Positions 8,481 to 16,823 of a stretch of 64,000 bases of DNA are shown here, in pieces. Every line of letters begins with the position of its first letter. The stretch's first letter is position 1. Both the position numbers and the translations under genes were made by a program. Under the pieces are notes generated by a model. The model was not told where the DNA came from. It worked only from the letters and a program-made list of their open reading frames with translations, and made no database searches. Location of the stretch: the NCBI RefSeq assembly GCF_002797325.1, contig NZ_KZ454938.1, positions 1,376,267 to 1,440,266 on the forward strand, given 5' to 3'. This DNA is from Bacillus sp. FJAT-45037. GTDB taxonomy: Bacteria; Bacillota; Bacilli; Bacillales; Bacillaceae_D.

Positions 8481-9890
8481 TCAAATGTTTAATTTCCCAA
8501 TTTTATATTGTAACGTTTGCCTAGGAATATCAAGTAGTTGCGCTGCTTGTAATACATTTCCTCCTGTCTCGCTCAATGCGTCTTTAATTAATTGCCGCTC
8601 TGTTTCGACCATGATTTTTTTGAATGATCGATGGTTTGATACCTTCTTGCTTGTTTGAACACTTTTCATTGATCGTTCGGTTGATTTCAAAAGATATGGA
8701 CTTAGATGATCAACAGTTACTGTGTCATCTTCTGCCATCATTACTCCATACTCCACTACATGTTCTAACTCTCGTACATTTCCAGGCCAATGGTAGCTTT
8801 CTAATTGGTTCAATACGTCATCATCGATCTTGGTCACGAGCTTTTGAAATTGATGGTTGTATTTTTTTCTGAAATGCTCAAATAAATGAGGAATATCTTC
8901 TTTTCGGCTCCGTAACGGTGGGATCTCCACACAGCATACATTTAACCGATAAAATAAGTCACGACGTAGTTTCCCTTTTTCCACACAGTCTTCAGGTGAT
9001 TCATTTAAGGCAACAACATACCGCACGTCGATGTGACGGCTTTCTTTTGCTCCTAAGCGACGAATCCATCCATCTTCAATCACACGAAGTAATTTACTTT
9101 GAAAGTCTAGCGGCATCGAATTTAATTCATCAAGAAACAACGTACCACCGTGAGCTAATTCAAGCAATCCTGGACGATCCACCGCGCCTGTAAAAGATCC
9201 CTTTTTTGTACCAAACAATAATGATTCTAATAATGTCGAAGGAAGTGAGGCACAGTTTTGCGTTTGCAGTGTGTTTTTAAAGCGTGGTGACTCCTGGTGA
9301 ATTGCTTGCACAAACAACTCTTTACCTGTACCAGTTTCTCCGTATACCATTATCGGAGAAGACGTTCTTGCTGCTTTTTTCGCTCGTTTAATCGCCTCAA
9401 GCATCGACGAATCAACTGTCACAATGTCCTCCCAAGAATAAGTAGCGCACCTGGATTTAACGGAAGGACCAGCGTCACTTTTGACAGATGCTTGCAAGTC
9501 GATTAGCTTTTGAGACAATTGCTTGACTGTCGATAAATCCTTGGCTACTTCTACTGCACCTACTAACGTCTTCTCAACAAAGATTGGAACAGTTGTATTA
9601 ACCGTATCAATAAATTGACCTCTGATATTAGTAAATGATTGATGCTGTTGATAGATCGGCCTTCCATTTTCGATGACTTTAAGCAATGTACTCGATTCTT
9701 TATTCAAACTTGGAAAAACATCTAGTACATGTTTCCCTAAAACATCATTAATTTCTACGCAGTCATTCTTAGCTGCCATCTTATTGTAATAAATTGTCAT
9801 CCCTTTAGAGTCGACAACATGAATCGCTTCATCGATGCTATCAATGATCGATTCAAATAGCTCTTTCCGATTAGCTCTATGCCAAAACAT
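8481..9890 (-). CDS. Sigma-54-dependent transcriptional activator
   Basis: A 469-residue enhancer-binding protein with an N-terminal PAS domain (about 10-110), a central AAA+ domain with Walker A GETGTGKE, the sigma-54 contact loop in GSFTGAVDRPG and Walker B GGTLFLDELN, and a C-terminal Fis-type helix-turn-helix ending at TLQYKIGKLNI. It resembles RocR and BkdR of B. subtilis, which control amino-acid catabolism with sigma-L. As the first gene upstream of ablB-kamA it probably activates this operon in response to a lysine-derived signal sensed by PAS. I found no convincing -24/-12 element by eye. Confidence 0.93.
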   Translation of the reverse strand: MFWHRANRKELFESIIDSIDEAIHVVDSKGMTIYYNKMAAKNDCVEINDVLGKHVLDVFPSLNKESSTLLKVIENGRPIYQQHQSFTNIRGQFIDTVNTTVPIFVEKTLVGAVEVAKDLSTVKQLSQKLIDLQASVKSDAGPSVKSRCATYSWEDIVTVDSSMLEAIKRAKKAARTSSPIMVYGETGTGKELFVQAIHQESPRFKNTLQTQNCASLPSTLLESLLFGTKKGSFTGAVDRPGLLELAHGGTLFLDELNSMPLDFQSKLLRVIEDGWIRRLGAKESRHIDVRYVVALNESPEDCVEKGKLRRDLFYRLNVCCVEIPPLRSRKEDIPHLFEHFRKKYNHQFQKLVTKIDDDVLNQLESYHWPGNVRELEHVVEYGVMMAEDDTVTVDHLSPYLLKSTERSMKSVQTSKKVSNHRSFKKIMVETERQLIKDALSETGGNVLQAAQLLDIPRQTLQYKIGKLNI

Positions 9891-10084
9891 CGCATCACCA
9901 CATTTCAGTCATTAAAACGCTTAGTTATATACATTCAGTTTAAAATCGAAAATTCCTCTATCTCACATTTAATGAAAAAAATCAGGTATTCATGTGTACA
10001 TCTTTAGTATCGTTTTGAAATATTTTTTGAAGAGGTTTGTTTAAAACTATTAATAGTACAGTATGTGAAATTAATTATATTTAT

Positions 10085-10122
10085 AAAAAAAAGATGAGCC
10101 GACTAGGCCTCATCTTTTTTTG
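10085..10122 (-). terminator. Terminator of the WrbA-type gene
   Basis: On the minus strand a GATGAGGCC...GGCTCATC hairpin with a four-base loop is followed by a T run. The sequence is nearly symmetrical, so it could also act in the other direction. Confidence 0.8.
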
Positions 10123-10126
10123 GTTA

Positions 10127-10789
10127 TTACTCGCTTCCCTTTTTAACCATTGTTGCTACTTGGATTGTACGTTTTGCTTGATATTTTACTGCTTCTTCTA
10201 CATCTTCTTGCATATTACCGTTTTGATCGACTGTTACGCTCGTTCCATATGGGTTACCACCTGATGCGAAAGTAACTGGATCTGAGTAACCAGGAGATGC
10301 GATTAATGTACCCCAATGGTGCATTGTGTTATAAAGCGCCAAGATTGTTGCTTCTTGCCCGCCATGTGCATTTTGAGCTGAACTCATTGCACTTGCTACT
10401 TTATTAACAAGCTTTCCATTGAACCAAAGTCCACCTGTTGTATCAAGGAATTGCTTTACTTGACCAGGGATGTTACCAAAACGAGTTGGTACACTGAAAA
10501 TGAAGGCATCTGCCCACTCAAGATCGGCAAGTGTTACTTCAGGAACATCTGCTGTTTCTTCTAAGTGTGCTTTCCAAGCAGGATTTTGATCGATTGCTTC
10601 TTGTGGAGCTAATTCTGGAACTTTTAGCACCTTTACATTTGCTCCAGATGCTTTAGCACCTTCTTCAGCCCATTTTGCTAACTTGTAGTTCGTACCTGTT
10701 GAACTGTAATAGATAATTGCAACATTAACTGACATCGTATCATTCTCCTTTTTTGGTTCGTTTCCAAATAGTTTTGATAAAAAACTCAT
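10127..10789 (-). CDS. wrbA: NAD(P)H:quinone oxidoreductase, WrbA type
   Basis: A flavodoxin-fold quinone reductase: VAIIYYSSTGTNYKLAKW binds FMN phosphate, FSVPTRFGNIPGQ and FTSAQNAHGG-like SSAQNAHGGQE are WrbA hallmarks. Two starts are supported. ATG 10789 (220 residues, MSFLSKLFG) follows GAGGTGG. ATG 10735 (202 residues, MSVNVAIIYY), the usual family start, follows AAGGAG. The extension of 18 residues is hydrophobic-basic and could be real. The promoter region contains MhqR-like palindromes, suggesting induction by quinones. Confidence 0.92.
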   Translation of the reverse strand: MSFLSKLFGNEPKKENDTMSVNVAIIYYSSTGTNYKLAKWAEEGAKASGANVKVLKVPELAPQEAIDQNPAWKAHLEETADVPEVTLADLEWADAFIFSVPTRFGNIPGQVKQFLDTTGGLWFNGKLVNKVASAMSSAQNAHGGQEATILALYNTMHHWGTLIASPGYSDPVTFASGGNPYGTSVTVDQNGNMQEDVEEAVKYQAKRTIQVATMVKKGSE

Positions 10790-10875
10790 TTTGCCCACCT
10801 CAGCTTTTCGATTTGACGACCGAGATAAGTCCCTTTCAGTCTTACTGTTACCTTATCTCATTCTCTCTAAACATG

Positions 10876-10893
10876 TATCTTTAATTTAAGATA
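10876..10893. promoter_or_regulatory. MhqR-like palindrome 1
   Basis: The 18-mer TATCTTTAATTTAAGATA is a palindrome (one central asymmetry) and closely resembles the MhqR operator of B. subtilis (TATCTCGAATTCGAGATA type). An identical copy lies 107 bases away. Confidence 0.65.
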
Positions 10894-10982
10894 CTGAGAG
10901 AAAAATTAATATCTCGAAATTAAATAGTTTAATATCAAGATATTGACGATAATAAAAGCTGATCACTAAATCAGCGAATACT

Positions 10983-11000
10983 TATCTTTAATTTAAGATA
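10983..11000. promoter_or_regulatory. MhqR-like palindrome 2
   Basis: An exact second copy of TATCTTTAATTTAAGATA. Between the two copies lie TATCTCGAAATT (about 10910-10921) and TATCAAGATA (about 10933-10942), further partial versions. The arrangement upstream of wrbA suggests cooperative repressor binding. Confidence 0.65.
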
Positions 11001-11047
11001 ATATTACTCCTTATTTCTTTCCCTGTCAACAATTTTGCGAGAAATAG

Positions 11048-11074
11048 AAAAAAGTCATGCTTACACATGACTTT
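11048..11074 (-). terminator. Terminator of the YpvA-like helicase gene
   Basis: GTCATG-TGTAAG-CATGAC on the minus strand is followed by six T residues, directly after the helicase stop codon. Confidence 0.8.
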
Positions 11075-11078
11075 ATAA

Positions 11079-13004
11079 TTATTTCCAATCTATCGAAACG
11101 GGTAATACTTCTTGAATGTTTTTTTCATGAATACTCTTTTCGTCTTGGCTCATCCATAAGTGGACGGATCCTTTATCTTGACTACTTCGAATCAATCGGC
11201 CTATACCTTGACGAAGGCGAAGTAACATATAGGGTGCGTCAATTTCTTCTAAAGGGTTGACCGCATGCATTCGTTTTGCTTTAAAGACTGGATCTTTTGG
11301 TGGAAACGGCAGAGAAGAGATCAACACCTGTGATAACGCTGCTCCTGGCACGTCAAGACCTTCCCATAAATGATACGAACAAAGAACCGCAGAAGAATCT
11401 TGTTGGAAGACTTTTACCGCTTCACTAATTTCTCCGTCTCCTTCAAAAATCATATTAAATGACCACTCTTGTTGATCGGCCCACTGACGGAATCGGTTCA
11501 TCTCCTCAAGAGAAGAGAATAACACAAGTGAATGTCCACCTTCTGCTTGTAAGTTTTCTCCGATCTCTACCCACTTCTTCTCTTCCTGATGACGAATATG
11601 ACCCATCACCTTCATTTGCTCATTGTAATCAAATGGTGACTGAACGGAGAAGGACAAGGCTTCATCAATTCCTAAACTATTTGACACGTAGGAGAAATCT
11701 TTGTTTCTAGATAATGTGGCTGAGGAGAAAATGAATGGAATATTTTGAGAAAACACTTCTTTTTTCAAGATATCTTCAACTAAACGTGGCATAATGACAA
11801 ATGACGTCTCTGTCGCGTTTTCCTCGAGCCAGAAAATCCCCTCATCTTCTTTTAATAGAATAGACAATCCATACGAGAAGAATTCCAAATATTCCTCAAT
11901 CATCTTCACATGATAATCTTCGAGCACAAATAATTCTGAATCAAAGACCAACTGCTCTAAAATAATCTGAACCTGAGCATCCATTTTCTCGGCTAGAGAT
12001 TGCATCACTTTTGTACGTGGGACTTCTCGTCTCATCGACCCTTCTACTTGAACGGCTGATTGTCGTAACACATCAAACCATTCTTCATGTAATGAAAGAA
12101 GTTCTTCAATCGCATATAAAGACTCCTCACGCACATCTTGATTCATATATCCAGTTAAAACCGTTGTTAAGGTCTCAGAATGGAAACGATACGTTAATGC
12201 TTTCTGAGCAGCATACTCAAGTAAATGCCCTTCATCAAACACAACACAGCTTGATTCAGGTAAAAGTGGCAATTGTCCTTCACGCTTTCTTGATTCTTTT
12301 GTCCAGACATGCTCCATATAGAAATCATGTGAACAAATAATTAAATCTCCAGCATGACGATAATGATCACGGTTTAATGTTTGACCACAACGATGACGCC
12401 AATCACAAGTTGAACACTGTTGCAATGGGTCCCACGCAATTTGTTCCCACTTTTCATTAGGCACCCACGGATATTCTTTACGATCACCATAGCTTTTAAA
12501 TGCATTCATAGAAGTCGATGTATCATAGACAAATCCAGGGATCTCATCGTGAACACGTAAAATGTCCTCATCGTCAGTCTTATTAGAAAGTGGGTCTAAC
12601 TTCTTCATACACACATATTGCTCGCGGGCTTTAGCTAATCGTACATCGACTTTTAGACCCAAAGCATCTTGGAGCTTCTCAATATCTCCGCCTTCTTTTA
12701 CTAATTGTTCAATTAACGTTTCATCAGCGCACGATATAATTGCGGGCTTTCTCATATATCTCGCATAACAGATCGCATAAAGTAAGTAGACAAAGGTCTT
12801 CCCTGTTCCTACTCCAGCTTCAGCGAAGATCGTTTTCTTTTGTTTAAATGCTTGTTCAACTTGAAACGCCATGAAAATTTGCTCATCACGGAGTTCATAT
12901 CCTTTATCTGGTAATGTCTCATAAAAAACATCACCGACATAATCACCTAGTTGATCAAAAAAGTTCTCTGTTTTCGAAATGGTAAATGGTAATGTTTTAA
13001 TCAA
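11079..13004 (-). CDS. ypvA: DinG-family ATP-dependent DNA helicase (YpvA-like)
   Basis: A superfamily-2 iron-sulfur helicase of the XPD/DinG type. Walker A is AEAGVGTGKT (about residue 55), a cysteine set (YVCMK, then CSTCDWRHRC) suits the 4Fe-4S domain, the DEAH box reads VVFDEGH, and the C-terminal motif VI is LRQGIGRLIRS. I start it at TTG 13004 (MIKTLPF), eight bases after AGGAG, giving 641 residues, the YpvA size. The family unwinds DNA and functions in repair. It stands alone with its own terminator. Confidence 0.9.
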   Translation of the reverse strand: MIKTLPFTISKTENFFDQLGDYVGDVFYETLPDKGYELRDEQIFMAFQVEQAFKQKKTIFAEAGVGTGKTFVYLLYAICYARYMRKPAIISCADETLIEQLVKEGGDIEKLQDALGLKVDVRLAKAREQYVCMKKLDPLSNKTDDEDILRVHDEIPGFVYDTSTSMNAFKSYGDRKEYPWVPNEKWEQIAWDPLQQCSTCDWRHRCGQTLNRDHYRHAGDLIICSHDFYMEHVWTKESRKREGQLPLLPESSCVVFDEGHLLEYAAQKALTYRFHSETLTTVLTGYMNQDVREESLYAIEELLSLHEEWFDVLRQSAVQVEGSMRREVPRTKVMQSLAEKMDAQVQIILEQLVFDSELFVLEDYHVKMIEEYLEFFSYGLSILLKEDEGIFWLEENATETSFVIMPRLVEDILKKEVFSQNIPFIFSSATLSRNKDFSYVSNSLGIDEALSFSVQSPFDYNEQMKVMGHIRHQEEKKWVEIGENLQAEGGHSLVLFSSLEEMNRFRQWADQQEWSFNMIFEGDGEISEAVKVFQQDSSAVLCSYHLWEGLDVPGAALSQVLISSLPFPPKDPVFKAKRMHAVNPLEEIDAPYMLLRLRQGIGRLIRSSQDKGSVHLWMSQDEKSIHEKNIQEVLPVSIDWK

Positions 13005-13132
13005 TGACTTATCTCCTCTAATCAAAATATCTTAACTTGCTAGTAATCAATTATAAAAGTCCACCCTCTATCATACCAGAACATACCTTCTTATGCGATA
13101 GTAAAAAAAGCTAATCCGCTCAGATTGAAAAA

Positions 13133-13160
13133 AGACTACGACACCCGTAGTCCTTTATTT
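13133..13160 (-). terminator. Terminator overlapping the alaX-like stop codon
   Basis: GACTACG...CGTAGTC with a short loop, followed by TTTTTT on the minus strand. The hairpin includes the TAG stop codon of the alanyl-tRNA editing gene. Confidence 0.8.
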
Positions 13161-14353
13161 AGTAAATCCTTTAATTTCTCCACTAATATTTCGACAGAGA
13201 CCTCTTTGTTTCCTCCTCCTTGAGCTAATCGGTTGTTTCCACCTCCACGACCATCGATTTCACTCAATAACTCCTTTAATAGAGAATTTGCGCTAAACGC
13301 TTCGACAAGTGCACCACAAGCGACCACGAGTTGAAGCTTTTCACCATTTTTGGAAAAGAGAGCCACAATCGTGTCTGCTTCTTTCTCACTCAGCTTTCTT
13401 GCTAGTTGTTGTAGTTCTGACATTGGTCGAGAATCATAAAGACAACTGATTAATCGTTGCCCATAGACGACGTCACTTGTTGTTGCTAATTCTTTAGCTT
13501 CATATATAAGAAGCTCCTCTTTGAGTGTTTGGATTTCTTTATCTTTTTGTTTAATTTTCACTAACACTTCTGAGGCAGCATCAGGAAGTGTTTCGATGGG
13601 GGCATTCAATGCCTGCGTCAATTGCTCGAGAGCCGTTTGTTGGTGAGTAAATTGTTTAAACACACGCTTCCCAGAAAGAAAGCTTACTCGAATGTGTTGA
13701 CGTTGCTTCTCCCATCCAGTGATTGCAATGCCTTGCACTTCAGACGTGTTATTTGGATGCGTGCCACCACAACCGTTATAGTCAACGTCTGGAATGATGA
13801 CTAGCCTTACATCGCCACTGACTGACAGTTGCTTACGCAGAGGATAAGCATTTGCCTCGTTCACAGTCATCCATTTTGTCTCGATTGGTTTATGATCAAG
13901 GATGATTTGATTTGCTACAGTAAGAGTCTTCTCCACTTCGTCACTTGTTAGACTAGAAATAGCTAAATCGATCGTTGAATGCTCTGCTCCTAAATGAAAA
14001 CTAACCGTCTCATACCCAAATATCTCAGCAAATGCCGCAGATAAAATATGCTGTGCTGCGTGCTGCTGCATATGATCAAATCTTCTTTCCCAATTAATGA
14101 CTCCTTGGACTACTTCATTAGTAGATTTAATAGGCTCACTGAGATAATGACGAACTACCCCCTCTATCTCTTCTACTTGAAAAACTTCCTTCTCATCTAG
14201 AAGACCAGTATCATGAGGCTGCCCTCCACCTGTTGGATAAAAAGCGGTTTGAGTAAGCACGACATAATTGCCTCGTTCATCTTGATCTTGTCTGATTATT
14301 CTTGCTTCAAATTCCTTTATATATGATGATTCATAAAAGATTTCCTTAGTCAT
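13136..14353 (-). CDS. Alanyl-tRNA editing protein (AlaX-L type)
   Basis: This 405-residue stand-alone editing protein is related to the editing and C-terminal domains of AlaRS. Metal ligands are visible in HMQQHAAQHILSAAF (HxxxH) and in DVDYNGCGGTHPNNT (Cys and His). A coiled-coil follows, then a DHHA1 region with the glycine-rich DGRGGGNNRLAQGGG. It deacylates Ser- or Gly-tRNA(Ala). I start it at ATG 14353, eight bases after GAGG. It is monocistronic. Confidence 0.9.
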   Translation of the reverse strand: MTKEIFYESSYIKEFEARIIRQDQDERGNYVVLTQTAFYPTGGGQPHDTGLLDEKEVFQVEEIEGVVRHYLSEPIKSTNEVVQGVINWERRFDHMQQHAAQHILSAAFAEIFGYETVSFHLGAEHSTIDLAISSLTSDEVEKTLTVANQIILDHKPIETKWMTVNEANAYPLRKQLSVSGDVRLVIIPDVDYNGCGGTHPNNTSEVQGIAITGWEKQRQHIRVSFLSGKRVFKQFTHQQTALEQLTQALNAPIETLPDAASEVLVKIKQKDKEIQTLKEELLIYEAKELATTSDVVYGQRLISCLYDSRPMSELQQLARKLSEKEADTIVALFSKNGEKLQLVVACGALVEAFSANSLLKELLSEIDGRGGGNNRLAQGGGNKEVSVEILVEKLKDLLNKGLRVS

Positions 14354-14458
14354 TTGCATTTCCTCGCTTTCAACGAATTTCCCGGGTAAGCGCACAATTC
14401 GACTACAATTTTAAAAATCCTGCCTAACCTTGTCAAATAATCAGTAATAATTACTTCT

Positions 14459-14560
14459 ATTAATAGGCTGTTTCATAGAGTAGAATAGCCTGTTTTTGCT
14501 TGTACTATGCAACAACCTATACCATTCTATCCTACCTACATAGAGTATAGTAACCCTAGT
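14459..14560 (+). repeat. Duplicated upstream block, copy 1
   Basis: About 100 bases upstream of the first CotZ-like gene, beginning ATTAATAGGC and containing AGCCTGTTTTTGCTTGTACTA, ACCTATACCATT and CATAGAGTATAGTAACCCT in the same order as at 15137-15236. Promoter and 5' region were duplicated with the gene. Confidence 0.75.
14521..14547 (+). promoter_or_regulatory. Sigma-K-like promoter of CotZ-like gene 1
   Basis: ACC at 14521-14523, a 15-base spacer, then CATAGAGTA (14539-14547), which fits the sigma-K -10 form CATANNNTA. The same arrangement is conserved at the paralogue downstream. Confidence 0.6.
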
Positions 14561-14596
14561 AACTAGGGAAATAAAATATTAATAGGGTGATGTACT

Positions 14597-14965
14597 ATGA
14601 GTTATTTTAGATCTGAAAGACCATTTCATTCGGGATATGGACCAAAAGGGTATAGTGGTTGCAGGAAAGCAAAAACAAAGTGTGAGGGTTGCTTGTGTAA
14701 TGCATACCGAAGCGAAAGTAATGTTGAACTTGCTAAGCTCGTTATAGACGGTAATAATTTCGTATTGGATCAAAGAGATCCATTTTTCAGTAGCCCCCCT
14801 CTAAACATCTGTCAAATTAAACTTATTAGAATTAAGAACTGTTGTGCTACTTTTAGAATTATCTCGAGACCAGGCAACAGCCCTTGTCAAGGTAATAACC
14901 CTAACATCCAAAACTACAAAATTACCGTGGATTGTAAAGATATTGTGATTTATGAGGAATTATAA
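14597..14965 (+). CDS. Cysteine-rich spore coat/exosporium-like protein (CotZ-like), copy 1
   Basis: A 122-residue protein beginning MSYFRSERPFHSGYG, paralogous to the 161-residue product at 15273 (MSYFRTQSASHCGCG). Shared elements are a basic stretch then KCEGCLC, a VIDG segment, KNCCATFRI, and a late VDCKD. The spacing of a CC-beta strand and a late V/T-D-C motif recalls CotZ/CotY/ExsY coat proteins, which self-assemble through disulfides, but overall identity is low. The sigma-K-like promoter supports coat function. No strong SD lies ahead of ATG 14597; GGGTGATG is the nearest. Confidence 0.55.
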   Translation: MSYFRSERPFHSGYGPKGYSGCRKAKTKCEGCLCNAYRSESNVELAKLVIDGNNFVLDQRDPFFSSPPLNICQIKLIRIKNCCATFRIISRPGNSPCQGNNPNIQNYKITVDCKDIVIYEEL

Positions 14966-14975
14966 AAATTTTCAC

Positions 14976-15012
14976 TCCTTAAACCATTTATTGGTTTAAG
15001 TTTTTTCTTTTT
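14976..15012 (+). terminator. Terminator of CotZ-like gene 1
   Basis: CTTAAACCA-TTTA-TTGGTTTAAG followed by TTTTTTC. The remaining stretch to the next gene holds only the duplicated promoter block. Confidence 0.85.
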
Positions 15013-15136
15013 AGTTTTAAAATAGGGCGCATTTAAATGTCTGATCAAAAATTGCCATGTACGTAATATGAAGCATTATCTAATGACTGAAAAATCTAGG
15101 ATTTCTTAAACATATTGTACATGGTTAAAACCTAGT

Positions 15137-15240
15137 ATTAATAGGCCATTCATATTGTCGCTTAGCCTGTTTTTGCTTGTACTAGCCACAAACCTATACC
15201 ATTTACTTCTTCTCACATAGAGTATAGTAACCCTCATGAA
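15137..15240 (+). repeat. Duplicated upstream block, copy 2
   Basis: Second copy of the block at 14459, again starting ATTAATAGGC and ending with CATAGAGTATAGTAACCCT, diverged in the middle. The copies lie in direct orientation about 680 bases apart, so a tandem gene duplication produced the pair. Confidence 0.75.
15198..15224 (+). promoter_or_regulatory. Sigma-K-like promoter of CotZ-like gene 2
   Basis: ACC (15198-15200), 15-base spacer, CATAGAGTA (15216-15224). Spacing and -10 sequence are identical to the promoter of copy 1. Confidence 0.6.
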
Positions 15241-15272
15241 AAGGGAATTCAACTATATTAGGAGGAAATAAA

Positions 15273-15758
15273 ATGAGTTATTTTAGAACCCAATCTGCTT
15301 CTCATTGTGGATGTGGTCCAGTGGCTGAAGAACGTTACTATAAGAAGCCTGTAAAGGAAAAGAAAAGATGTGAAGGGTGTTTCTGTCGCTATGCAAAAAA
15401 AAATGGAATAGGAAATTTTAGTAGAGTAATTATTGACGGAGTCTTATACACTACAAACTTTTTAGAGTCTACGCTTGTTACTGGCGGAACTGGTAACTTA
15501 GTGGGTGCCATTCAATTTGTAGGTTGTCCAAAGAAAAAAAATTGCTGTGTAACATTCCAAATTACACCTTTTGATGCTGCAACTCTAACAGATGAGCAAC
15601 AAGATGTTTTAGAAGGATTGCTAGGTATAGTTGGCGAAGAAGCACTGGAAGATTTTTTCCCAGGTGGGGCGCCTTATTTCTTGACTACAGATTGTGAAAA
15701 GGTAAGTGGTTTTGTATTTAATGGTAATGGTATGGGTATGGGTAATATGGGGTTTTAG
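15273..15758 (+). CDS. Cysteine-rich spore coat/exosporium-like protein (CotZ-like), copy 2
   Basis: A 161-residue protein, longer paralogue of the product at 14597. It shows CGCG near the N-terminus, a lysine-rich stretch before RCEGCFC, VIIDGVLYTT, KKKNCCVTFQI, LTTDCEKV and a glycine/methionine tail (NGNGMGMGNMGF). TAGGAGGAAATAAA precedes the ATG. CotZ-type proteins form the crystalline outer coat or exosporium base layer and, in the B. cereus group, a CotZ relative (ExsL) anchors L-Ena fibres. Proximity to an Ena gene makes an anchoring role plausible; this is inference. Confidence 0.6.
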   Translation: MSYFRTQSASHCGCGPVAEERYYKKPVKEKKRCEGCFCRYAKKNGIGNFSRVIIDGVLYTTNFLESTLVTGGTGNLVGAIQFVGCPKKKNCCVTFQITPFDAATLTDEQQDVLEGLLGIVGEEALEDFFPGGAPYFLTTDCEKVSGFVFNGNGMGMGNMGF

Positions 15759-15771
15759 TAATCAATCTCCT

Positions 15772-15806
15772 TAAAAAGTGACTCAATAATCGAGTCACTT
15801 TTTTTC
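15772..15806 (+). terminator. Terminator of CotZ-like gene 2
   Basis: AAAAAGTGACTC-AATAAT-CGAGTCACTTTTTTT, a strong Rho-independent terminator. Confidence 0.88.
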
Positions 15807-15930
15807 ATATTTTTTTATTTGAGTCTCTAAAAGTAATGCTTAAATTTTTCACCTTAAAGAATTAATTATAAAGAGCAATAAAGAAAACCATACTAAAAAT
15901 TATATATCTTATTATGGAGGATGATTACTA

Positions 15931-16290
15931 ATGAGTAACATGGTTGATCAATTTTCCTCTTGGCTAGATAAGCACAAAGGAAAAACCATTTCTATTGAAA
16001 AAGGTGATCACGAAACAGGCAAGAAGGAGGTAATGGATATTGATCTCGTTTCAATCCGACTTGATTTTGTTTCACTAAGAGAATCCGAGCAAACTTCGAT
16101 CGACTAAAACATTCCTCATAAATAATTTATTTTACACGGTACTGGACAAGTTCATGGTGATGACAAGGATAGTCCTTTACCAGAAGATTGTTTTGAGATT
16201 CCGATTGATGATTCGTTTGAATTCAAAAGAGAAGGAAAAGACGTTCAAGTACATACTGATAAAGCGATTTATCGCATTTCTTCTCAGTGA
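15931..16290 (+). pseudogene. Broken copy of the 119-residue gene at 20051
   Basis: It starts MSNMVDQFSSWLDKHKGKT and stays collinear with the intact gene to its end (IYRISSQ). In-frame TAA codons at 16105-16107 and 16123-16125 interrupt it, at a place where the intact copy reads TDEYIPNKEFIL. A good ribosome site (ATGGAGG) is still present. No frameshift is needed to align the two, so decay is recent or the truncated 58-residue N-terminus is still made. Confidence 0.85.
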
Positions 16291-16387
16291 ACTAATTAAC
16301 AGAGAGCCTTTATTAAGCTTTCCATTGCTCTTCGTTTATAAAAAACAAAAAGTTTGAAGCTACTATAGCTTCAAACTTTTTTCCTGA

Positions 16388-16452
16388 TTACTTTTCATCT
16401 TCATCTAGTAATGATTCGTCCGTCTCAGAAGTGGTTGCACTCTAACAAGCTA
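16388..16452 (-). pseudogene. 3' remnant of the cysteine-rich gene at 20531
   Basis: The last about 21 codons of the 80-residue cysteine-rich protein are preserved (TDESLLDEDEK end) with a CAG-to-TAG change in the first preserved codons. The upstream part of the gene is missing because the duplication breakpoint falls here. Confidence 0.75.
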
Positions 16453-16603
16453 CTTTGATTTCAAAGACTTCGCGGGAACTCTTCCGGTGACTGACATTAC
16501 TGAATTGACAGGCCTCCCTAATGGGGAAGTAACAATGTTAACGGTAAGTTGTGAAGAAGTGAACTTAGCGGAATTGTTAAACGGAATGCCTTTCAACGAC
16601 TAA
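16451..16603 (+). pseudogene. 3' remnant of a third CotZ-like coat gene
   Basis: An open frame without a start encodes YFDFKDFAGTLPVTDI, then MLTVSCEEVNLAELLNG and ends MPFND. LTVSCEEV aligns with LTTDCEKV near the C-terminus of the 161-residue CotZ-like protein, so this looks like the tail of another family member cut by the duplication junction at 16452. Confidence 0.5.
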
Positions 16604-16788
16604 TAAGCATAGAATGTTGACTTAAGTCATTAACTTAATAAAAGTTTTAGGTACACTATTAACAATGTAAAACGAGGGACGATCTTATAAGGTCATAAAT
16701 TGAACTTATAGATAGTGCCTTGTTTCTATTTGTCTCATATAAAAAAATCTCCTACTAGGCACATGTCTACACAACTCCTAGGTACATA

Positions 16789-16797
16789 CATACACTA
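16789..16797 (+). promoter_or_regulatory. Sigma-K-like -10 box of the decayed ena copy
   Basis: CATACACTA fits CATANNNTA. An ACACA motif lies about 15-18 bases upstream. It is the likely former promoter of the degenerate appendage gene that follows. Confidence 0.45.
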
Positions 16798-16823
16798 TGA
16801 CAGACAGAAAGGAAGTGTTGATA

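Larger units (their letters stand above)
15835..16452 (+). repeat. Decayed copy of a segmental duplication
   Basis: About 620 bases matching 19954-20595 in order and direction: promoter region with CATACTAA, a 119-codon gene, a GTTTGAAGC...GCTTCAAAC hairpin and the 3' end of a convergent cysteine-rich gene. Homology stops at AACAAGCTA on the right. The copy has acquired stop codons, so the version at 19954 is the functional one. Confidence 0.85.

Noticed and set aside
7400-10030. Sigma-54 -24/-12 promoter for the lysine operon
   Set aside because: CGGCAC near 7562 (minus) and TTGGCAT near 9880 lack the GC at the right 12-base distance.
16154-16357. 67-residue ORF on the plus strand
   Set aside because: It is an out-of-frame shadow of the decayed duplicate of the gene at 20051; the same shadow occurs at 20223-20414.
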